Part shown: piece by piece, positions 57,379 to 64,000 of the stretch
Numbering within the stretch: the stretch's first letter is position 1
Layout of the letters: every line of letters begins with the position of its first letter
Assembly: GCF_003367395.1 (NCBI RefSeq)
Contig: NZ_CP031417.1
Span: 248,001-312,000 of the forward strand
Length of the DNA: 64,000 bases
DNA from: Pseudolabrys taiwanensis
Lineage (GTDB): Bacteria; Pseudomonadota; Alphaproteobacteria; Rhizobiales; Xanthobacteraceae
Reading direction: 5' to 3'
Notes under the pieces: generated by a model
Told to the model about the DNA's origin: nothing
What the model saw: the letters and a program-made list of their open reading frames with translations, nothing else
Databases searched by the model: none
Program-made: the position numbers and the translations under genes

Positions 57379-58368
57379 TCAGCCGAATTTGTCCTTCCAA
57401 CTTGGCAGCGCGCCGCGGAAGGGCAGGGGCGTGGCCTCGTACACGCCGCGGGCGATGGCGCGGGCCAGCACATTCGCGGCCAGCGTACCGAGTTCGCTCA
57501 GCGCATAGATCGGCTCGGGCAATGGCTTGCGGCCGACCGACATCGCGAAAACGATGTCGCCGTCGAGCGGCGTGTGCACCGGATAGATCGCGCGCGACAT
57601 TCCGTCCTGCGCCATGATCGCCAGCCGCTTGGCTTGCGATTTGGTCAACGCCGCGTCGGTCGCGACCAGGGCGATGGTGGTGTTTTCGCGCACTTGGCCC
57701 TTGCTGCGAAAGGCGAGCGCATTGGGCGGCATCTTCGCCGGCCAGCCGCGGCCGCCGAATTCCTTGTTGTGCTCGTAAGGCGCCGCCCAAAAATGCGGGC
57801 CGCTGCCGATGGTGACATTGCCGGCGGCATTGGTCGCGACGATGGCGCCGACGGTGAAGCCGCTCTGCGTCTTGGCCGAGGCGGAGCCCAGGCCGCCCTT
57901 CAGGGTGCGGGTGGTGGCGCCGACGCCGGCGCCGACGGTACCGAGTGCGAAATCGGCGCGGGCGTTCTTGGCCGCCTCGTAGCCGAACTCGCGATACGGG
58001 GCGTAACGTCCCCAGTCCTTGTTGCCGCCGGCCAGGAGGTCGAACAGGATCGCGCCCGGCACGATCGGCACCACCGCGTCGCGGATGCGGAAGCCGCGCC
58101 CCTTTTCGCGCAGCAGCGCCTGCGCGCCGGCGCCGGCCTCCAGGCCGAAAGCGGAGCCGCCGGACAAGGTGACCGCGTCGATGTTGTCGACGGTGTAATC
58201 GGGTTCGAGCATCGCGGTTTCGCGGGTGCCCGGGCCGCCGCCGCGAATATCGATGCTGCCGATCGTCGGCTTGTCGAACACGATGACCGTGGAGCCTGAG
58301 CCGAGCGCCATGTCGCCAGCATGGCCGACGCGGATTCCCGGAATGTCGGTAATGAGATTGCGTGTCAT
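57379..58368 (-). CDS. P1-family peptidase (S58, DmpA-like)
   Basis: A 329-aa N-terminal-nucleophile peptidase precursor. It starts RNLITDIPGIRVGHAGD, and has DAVTLSGGSAFGLEAG and the autoprocessing region RENTTIALVATDAAL, where cleavage before Thr frees the nucleophile. DmpA-type enzymes release N-terminal D- or beta-amino acids. Length and motifs are normal. ATG at 58368, divergent from ccdA, 83 nt apart. Confidence 0.9.
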   Translation of the reverse strand: MTRNLITDIPGIRVGHAGDMALGSGSTVIVFDKPTIGSIDIRGGGPGTRETAMLEPDYTVDNIDAVTLSGGSAFGLEAGAGAQALLREKGRGFRIRDAVVPIVPGAILFDLLAGGNKDWGRYAPYREFGYEAAKNARADFALGTVGAGVGATTRTLKGGLGSASAKTQSGFTVGAIVATNAAGNVTIGSGPHFWAAPYEHNKEFGGRGWPAKMPPNALAFRSKGQVRENTTIALVATDAALTKSQAKRLAIMAQDGMSRAIYPVHTPLDGDIVFAMSVGRKPLPEPIYALSELGTLAANVLARAIARGVYEATPLPFRGALPSWKDKFG

Positions 58369-58451
58369 GCGTTCAAGCTCTTATCACAAGTGTGCCATCG
58401 CCGTCACGGGAACCTTGCCATCGCCACAGTTGCCGGGGCATGTAGCGGCGC

Positions 58452-59186
58452 ATGAACGGTGACGTTACTTACCTCGCGGCTCTCGTGGCGGGCTTGGTCA
58501 GCTTCCTGTCTCCCTGCGTTCTGCCGCTGGTGCCGCCTTATCTCATCTTCCTGGCCGGCACCTCGCTGGAGCGCTTCGCGGACAAGGAGCCGGAGCCGCG
58601 CGTCAAGCGCGAGACCGTGCTCGCGGCGGCCTTGTTCGTGCTTGGCTTCTCGACCGTGTTCGTGGCCTTGGGCGCGAGCGCCAGCGTGATCGGCTCGCTG
58701 ATCCGCGCTTATTCGGGGCCGCTCGCGATTGTCGCCGGCGTCGTCATCATCGTCATGGGCCTGCATTTCCTCGGCCTGACGCCGATTTCCCTGCTGCACC
58801 GGCAAAAGAAGCTGGAGGTGACGAAGCCTGTCGGCTTGTGGGGCGCCTATGTCATCGGGCTCGCTTTTGCTTTCGGCTGGACGCCATGCATCGGGCCGAT
58901 CCTGGCCGCGATTTTGGCGGTCGCCGCTTCGGAACAGACGGTCGCCAAGGGTGCGAGCCTGCTCGCGGTGTATTCGTTGGGACTCGGTATTCCGTTCATC
59001 GTCGCGGCCTTCGCGATCGAGCCCTTTGCCGGCTTCCTCGCCCGCTTCAAGAAGCACCTGCGCCGCGTCGAGCAGGTCATGGGCGGCCTTTTGGTCCTCA
59101 CCGGCATCGCCTTTCTCACCGGCAGCATCACCGATGTGAGCGTGTGGCTGCTCGATATGTTCCCCGCGCTGGGGAAGATCGGGTAG
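58452..59186 (+). CDS. ccdA: Cytochrome c biogenesis protein CcdA
   Basis: A 244-aa membrane protein with six hydrophobic segments and the DsbD-like thiol pair: the first Cys in LSPCVLPLVPP and the second in GWTPCIGP. It carries reducing equivalents from cytoplasmic thioredoxin to the periplasm for haem attachment to cytochrome c. ATG at 58452. No other ccm genes are next to it. Confidence 0.94.
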   Translation: MNGDVTYLAALVAGLVSFLSPCVLPLVPPYLIFLAGTSLERFADKEPEPRVKRETVLAAALFVLGFSTVFVALGASASVIGSLIRAYSGPLAIVAGVVIIVMGLHFLGLTPISLLHRQKKLEVTKPVGLWGAYVIGLAFAFGWTPCIGPILAAILAVAASEQTVAKGASLLAVYSLGLGIPFIVAAFAIEPFAGFLARFKKHLRRVEQVMGGLLVLTGIAFLTGSITDVSVWLLDMFPALGKIG

Positions 59187-59217
59187 GGCTTTGCTCCGGG
59201 CGCACGACATTTGACCC

Positions 59218-59317
59218 GTCACCCTGAGGTGCTCGCCGAAGGCGATCCTCGAAGGGCGACGGGGCCGTTCATCCTTGGAGGCTCGCGCGCGAACGCGCGC
59301 TCGCACCTCAGGATGAC
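59218..59317. repeat. Imperfect 100-bp palindromic repeat
   Basis: GTCACCCTGAGGTGC (59218-59232) is mirrored by GCACCTCAGGATGAC (59303-59317), with inner stems such as GCGCGCGAACGCGCGC. This CCTGAGGTGC...GCACCTCAGG form is a frequent intergenic element of Hyphomicrobiales chromosomes. It fills the gap between convergent ccdA and livK. Confidence 0.75.
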
Positions 59318-59355
59318 GGAGAGAGATTGCGGCGAACCTTGGCGTCAAAGCAAAA

Positions 59356-59379
59356 AAAGCCCGCCATTTGGCGGGCTTT
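59356..59379 (-). terminator. Intrinsic terminator of the liv operon
   Basis: AAAGCCCGCC (59356-59365) pairs with GGCGGGCTTT (59370-59379), loop ATTT. On the minus strand a T-run of seven and GC TTT follow. It lies 22 nt beyond the livK stop. Confidence 0.9.
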
Positions 59380-59400
59380 CGTATCCAGTTAAGCCGAAGC

Positions 59401-60543
59401 TTATTTCACATTCGTGCAGTCGGAGCCGGGGCACTCGACGTAGGTGATCTTGCCGCTCGGGTCCTTCTTCCAGACATACATCACGTAGTCGAGTTTGGTG
59501 ATGTCGCCCTTCTTGTCGAAGGCAAGATCGCCCAGCACGGTCTTGAACACCATGCCGGAGTGCATCTTCTCGGCGACTTTCTTCGGGTCGAGCGAGTTCG
59601 CCGCTTCGGCCGCCTGCTTGATCACCTGCACGCCGGCGTAAGAGTAGAGCGTGTAGGCCTCCGGCTCGATCTTCTTGGCGCGGAATTCTTCGACCGCCTT
59701 GGCGGCGGCCGGATTTTTGCGCGCGTCGGGGCCGTAGGTCATCAGCGTACCTTCGACACCAGGGCCGCCGACGGACGCGAACTCGTCGGCCGTGATGCCG
59801 TCGCCGCCCATCAGCGGGGCCTTCACACCCTGGTCGCGCATCTGGCGCACGACGAGGCCGCCTTCGGTGTAGAGACCGCCCCAATAGACGAGGTCGGCGC
59901 CCGATTGCTTGATCTTGGACACCAGCGCCGAGAAGTCCTTCTCGCCGGTGTTGACGCCTTCATACAGCACTTCCTTGATGCCGCTCTTGTTGATCGTCTT
60001 TTTGGTCTCGTCGGCGAGGCCTTTGCCGTAGGTCGTCTTGTCGTGGACGATGGCGATCTTCTTGTTCTTGAAATGCTTGACGATGTAGGCGCCGGCCACC
60101 TGGCCCTGCTGATCGTCACGGCCGCAGACGCGGAAGATGTTCCACATCTTGCGCTCGGTCACGGTCGGGTTGGTGGACGCCGGCGTAATCGCAAGGATGC
60201 CGTTTTCCTGGTAGACCTCGGACGAGGGGATCGTGACGCCGGAGTTGAAGGCGCCGATCACGAACTTGACGCCGTCGGCAGCGAATTTGTTGGCGACCGA
60301 GACACCCTGTTTCGGATCGGCCGCGTCGTCGCCGAACTGCAACTCGACCTTTTTGCCAAGGATGCCGCCGGCGGCGTTGACGTCGGCGACGGCCTGTTCG
60401 GCGCCGTTCTTGAGCTGAGCGCCGAACGAGGCGCTCGAACCCGTGATCGGCCCTTGCATGCCGAACTTGACCTGGGCGGAGGCCGACCCGGCTGCCGCGA
60501 TCGCAAAGCCTAATGCAAGGCCGAGCGTGCTGATCCTCTTCAT
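59401..60543 (-). CDS. Branched-chain amino acid ABC transporter substrate-binding protein
   Basis: A 380-aa periplasmic protein. It has a signal peptide (STLGLALGFAIAAAGSASAQ) and the Leu/Ile/Val-binding fold: KFGMQGPITGSSASFGAQLKNGAEQAVADVN, then VTIPSSEVYQENGILAITPAS. It has several Cys near the C-terminus (ECPGSDC). It feeds the permease/ATPase set encoded upstream on the same strand. A DUF6867 gene lies between it and livF. Confidence 0.95.
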   Translation of the reverse strand: MKRISTLGLALGFAIAAAGSASAQVKFGMQGPITGSSASFGAQLKNGAEQAVADVNAAGGILGKKVELQFGDDAADPKQGVSVANKFAADGVKFVIGAFNSGVTIPSSEVYQENGILAITPASTNPTVTERKMWNIFRVCGRDDQQGQVAGAYIVKHFKNKKIAIVHDKTTYGKGLADETKKTINKSGIKEVLYEGVNTGEKDFSALVSKIKQSGADLVYWGGLYTEGGLVVRQMRDQGVKAPLMGGDGITADEFASVGGPGVEGTLMTYGPDARKNPAAAKAVEEFRAKKIEPEAYTLYSYAGVQVIKQAAEAANSLDPKKVAEKMHSGMVFKTVLGDLAFDKKGDITKLDYVMYVWKKDPSGKITYVECPGSDCTNVK

Positions 60544-60595
60544 CGCTTTTCCCCTCTCATAAAGCCGGCAAGAAAATCCCTCGGCCGATCCTACG

Positions 60596-60972
60596 TCACG
60601 ACGGCTTGCGGTGCCAGCGCAGCAGGCCGCCGCTCTCGTTGATCCAGCCATATTGGGTGATCATCTGGGCGACCCGGGCGGTGCGGAAGCCGAGGAAGGA
60701 GAATCCCATGCAGATGGCTGTATCGACTGCATAATAATGTGCCGACAGCAGCGTGCCACCGAACACGCTGTAATGAATGAATCGGATGCCGAGGCCGAGC
60801 AGCAGCGTGTAAAGGACGATTTGCCACGGCCGCCGCCATGTCAGGGCGATGGCGCGGCCGGTCAGCCATCCGGCGGCGCCGCCGAGGATCAGCGTCACCA
60901 GCACGAAGACCGCAAACGAATCCTCTTCATAAAGAAGGACCGGCAACGAGAATGCGGTGGCGACATCGCCCA

Positions 60973-60973
<1 letters not shown>
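60596..60973 (-). CDS. DUF6867 membrane protein of the liv operon
   Basis: A 125-aa protein with three or four hydrophobic segments (VFVLVTLILGGAAGWLTG, VLYTLLLGLGIRF and others) and a conserved RAIALTWRRPWQ stretch. Such proteins sit inside branched-chain amino acid transporter operons in Hyphomicrobiales; their role is unknown but must be tied to that system. The start overlaps the livF stop by 1 nt. Confidence 0.85.
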
Positions 60974-61691
<718 letters not shown>

Positions 61692-61695
<4 letters not shown>

Positions 61696-62600
61696 ATCCC
61701 CACCTCCGCCTCTACCTTGGCGACGTCCTTGTCGGGGACGCCGAGATAGGCGGCGATCACCTTCGGATCGTTGCGCACCTCGTCGGGCGCGCCGTCGGCG
61801 ATCTTCATGCCGTAATCGAGCACCACGACGTGATCGGAAATCTCCATCACCACCGACATGTCGTGTTCGATGAGCAGTATCGACAGACCGTGCTCGTCGC
61901 GGATCGACAGCAGCAGTTCGTTGAGCTCGGCGCTCTCGTGCGGATTGAGGCCGGCAGCCGGCTCGTCGAGGCACAGCAGCACGGGATCGACGCACATCGC
62001 CCGCGCGATCTCGAGCCGGCGTTGCGCGCCGTAGGGCAGGTCGCCCGCGGGGTCGTCGGCGCGGGCGAGGAGGCCGACGCGATCGAGCCAGGCCCTCGCC
62101 TTGTCGATGGCCGCGCGCTCGGCCGCCGCGAAGGAGGGAAAGCCAAGCACGCCGAGCAGCGTATAGCCCGAGGCGAGCATCAGGCGGTTGTGCTGGGCGA
62201 CCATCAGGTTCTCCAGCACGGTCATGCCGGCGAACAGGCGGATGTTCTGGAAGGTGCGCGCGACCCGCGCCTCCTGCGTGACGAGATAGTCCGGCATGCG
62301 CTCGAGCAGGAACAGCGCGCCGTCCTCGCGCGTCAGGCTGCGCTTGCCGCTGTCGGTCAGTGTATCGAGGCCATCCCACACCGTGGGCGCGCCATGGCGG
62401 AGCGCGAGCCGGCCTTCGCTGGGTTTGTAGAAGCCGGTGATGCAGTTGAACACCGTCGTCTTGCCAGCGCCGTTCGGGCCGATCAATGCCGTGATCTCGC
62501 CGGTGCGTGCCTCGAAGGACAGATCGTCGACGGCGACGAGCCCACCGAAGCGCATGCGTAGATGCTCGATCCTGAGCAGGATGTCGGACGCCTCAGCCAT
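61692..62600 (-). CDS. livG: Branched-chain amino acid ABC transporter ATP-binding protein LivG
   Basis: A 302-aa ATPase with Walker A GPNGAGKTT, the signature-like LPYGAQRRLEIARAM, Walker B LLCLDEPAAGLNP and the C-terminal BCA-type extension (VIAAYLG). It is longer than typical LivG (about 255 aa) because of an insert at about residues 65-105 (LRHGAPTVWDGLDTLTD), which is shared by many Bradyrhizobium relatives. Overlaps livM by 1 nt and livF by 4 nt. Confidence 0.94.
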
Positions 62601-63967
62601 CAGCCGCGACCCTCACCGACGAGATCGGACGAGATGGCTTTGCGCTGCTTGAGGAACACCGAGGGCTCGCGCGTCGAGATGAGGCCCCGCGGCCGCCAGA
62701 TCATGATCAGCGCCATCGCGAAGCCGAACAGCAGCATGCGGTACTGCGTCGGGTCGAAGGTCGGGCCGAAGATCGTCTTGAGAAAATCCAGATCGCGCAT
62801 GATCTCCGTGCCGCCGATCATGGCGACGGCGGCGATGGCGACGCCGATCTGGCTGCCCATGCCGCCGAGCACGACGATCGCGACGATGCTGGCCGACTCC
62901 ATGAAGGTGAAGGAGTCGGGCGAGATAAAGCCTTGCCGGGCGGCGAAGAAGGAGCCGGCGAAGCCCGCGAACATCGCGCCCAGCGCGAAAGCCGTGAGCT
63001 TGGTATTGGTGGTGTTGATGCCGAGCGAGCGGCAGGCGATCTCGTCCTCGCGCAGCGCTTCCCACGCGCGGCCGACCGGCAGACGCCGCAGCCGCACGGT
63101 GACGAAGGCGGTGAGCAGCGCGAGCGCGAGAATGAGATAATAGAGGAAGATGGTGCGGTAGACCGGCGAGAACTCCAGCCCGAAGACGGCCGCGAAGCCG
63201 TCGTCATCGGCGTTGAAGGGGATGCCGAAGAATGTCGGGCGCGGGATGCTCGATATGCCGGCGTAGCCGTTGGTGAGGTCGACGAAATTGATCAGGACGA
63301 TGCGGATGATCTCGCCGAAGGCGAGCGTCACGATGGCGAGATAGTCGCCCCGTAGTCGCAGCACCGGAAAGCCGAGCAGCACGCCCCAGAACGAGGCGAG
63401 GACGCCGGCGATCGGCAACAGGATCCAGAAGGACAGCCCGAATTCCTTGGCGAACAGCGCATAGGAGTAGGCGCCGACGGCGTAGAAGGCGACGTAGCCG
63501 AGATCGAGCAGGCCGGCGAGGCCGACGACGATGTTCAGCCCCCAGCCGAGCATGATGTAGATGAGGATCTGAATGCCGAAATTGTCGAGCCATTTCACCG
63601 CGCTGCCCCAACCGGCGGTGAAGATCACCAAAGGCGGATAGACCAGCACGAAGCCGACGGCGAACGGGACGAACCACCGGCCGACGGCGCCGCGCCAAGC
63701 GGCCGGCGCGGCGGCAGGTCTGCGCGCGCGTGCGGCGAGCCGCGGCGCAACGAACAGCGCGTAAGCAAGACGCCCGAAACCGATGACCGCGACGATCGAG
63801 AACAAGAGCGGCCAGCGCGTCGTCAGCACCAAATTGTTGCTGAAGTCCTGGACCGTCAGGAAGCCGATCAGGGGCAGGAACAGCGCGAACGCCAGCAAGG
63901 CGGTGAGTCCGGCGTCCTTCAAGGCGCGGCCGACATCCACGCGCGTTTCGTCCGCGTGCGTCGCCAT
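62600..63967 (-). CDS. livM: Branched-chain amino acid ABC transporter permease LivM
   Basis: A 455-aa permease with an N-terminal extension (two hydrophobic segments, DUF3382 type) and the LivM core: [25 protein letters not shown], then the EAA-like loop [27 protein letters not shown]. The ATG at 63967 follows the livH stop by 1 nt; an upstream ATG at 63985 would overlap livH and is less likely. Together with LivH it forms the membrane channel. Confidence 0.93.
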   Translation of the reverse strand: MATHADETRVDVGRALKDAGLTALLAFALFLPLIGFLTVQDFSNNLVLTTRWPLLFSIVAVIGFGRLAYALFVAPRLAARARRPAAAPAAWRGAVGRWFVPFAVGFVLVYPPLVIFTAGWGSAVKWLDNFGIQILIYIMLGWGLNIVVGLAGLLDLGYVAFYAVGAYSYALFAKEFGLSFWILLPIAGVLASFWGVLLGFPVLRLRGDYLAIVTLAFGEIIRIVLINFVDLTNGYAGISSIPRPTFFGIPFNADDDGFAAVFGLEFSPVYRTIFLYYLILALALLTAFVTVRLRRLPVGRAWEALREDEIACRSLGINTTNTKLTAFALGAMFAGFAGSFFAARQGFISPDSFTFMESASIVAIVVLGGMGSQIGVAIAAVAMIGGTEIMRDLDFLKTIFGPTFDPTQYRMLLFGFAMALIMIWRPRGLISTREPSVFLKQRKAISSDLVGEGRG

Positions 63968-63968
63968 G

Positions 63969-64000
63969 TCAGACTTTTTCGACATCCGGACGGCCGAACA
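63969..64000 (-). CDS. livH: Branched-chain amino acid permease LivH, last codons only
   Basis: The minus strand from the window edge reads FGRPDVEKV followed by TGA at 63969-63971. This is the usual C-terminal end of alphaproteobacterial LivH, and it lies directly before livM as in other liv operons. Identification rests on nine residues and position. Confidence 0.6.
   Translation of the reverse strand, partial: FGRPDVEKV

Overview
The window is GC-rich alphaproteobacterial chromosome, most likely from a Hyphomicrobiales member near the Bradyrhizobium/Rhodopseudomonas/Xanthobacteraceae lineages. The pointers are a GAAC-N7-GAAC LexA box on recA, an F1-ATPase zeta subunit (DUF1476), a separate purS beside purQ and purL, a DUF6867 gene inside a liv operon, and the housekeeping order recA-alaS-icd, purL-bolA-grxD and rpsD-murI-purB-rpe. 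The genus cannot be fixed from the sequence alone. Most genes are core housekeeping or ordinary catabolic genes.

Layout. 1-8.1 kb: one minus-strand catabolic operon (three-subunit molybdenum hydroxylase, acyl-CoA ligase, crotonase-fold hydrolase, hotdog thioesterase) behind an AraC regulator. Its composition fits the 2-furoate to 2-oxoglutarate (Hmf) route: CoA activation, ring hydroxylation by a furoyl-CoA dehydrogenase, then release of 2-oxoglutarate from its CoA ester. 8.1-13.55 kb: an accessory island wedged between that regulator and recA. It holds two 90%-like copies of a 288-bp module carrying a 73-aa gene, an NYN/PIN-like nuclease, an IS1-type DDE transposase, a tRNA-like gene with an encoded CCA end but an aberrant anticodon arm, a winged-helix-like protein, several very small genes with strong ribosome sites, iterated AGGCCA motifs and a near-perfect parS-like palindrome.

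13.55-33 kb: recA with its SOS promoter and an odd in-frame basic extension after the stop, a NitT/TauT-type binding protein, an Old Yellow Enzyme, htpX, alaS, a small P-loop ATPase, a Kef-type K+/H+ antiporter next to a cyclic-nucleotide-type K+ channel, two unrelated NADP isocitrate dehydrogenases side by side (dimeric and monomeric), a TrmJ-DUF559 fusion, cytochrome b561, an HpaI-type aldolase and the F1 zeta subunit. 33-40.2 kb: purC, purS, a small coiled-coil gene, purQ and purL, followed by a Cys-repeat secreted protein and bolA-ridA-grxD.

40.2-59 kb: two divergent LysR/oxidoreductase pairs, rpsD, a TerC-like membrane protein, murI, an SH3 secreted protein, a small hydrolase/MOSC pair, purB, a short-chain dehydrogenase, rpe, an EF-hand protein, a BASS-type transporter, a DadA-like oxidase, a TctC-type binding protein divergent from an aromatic-ring-type FAD monooxygenase, a KTSC protein, a P1 peptidase and ccdA. 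59.4-64 kb: a branched-chain amino acid ABC operon (livH tail, livM, livG, livF, DUF6867, livK) on the minus strand. Palindromic intergenic repeats occur at about 16.7, 57.0 and 59.2 kb. No rRNA, canonical tRNA, CRISPR array or integrase was seen.
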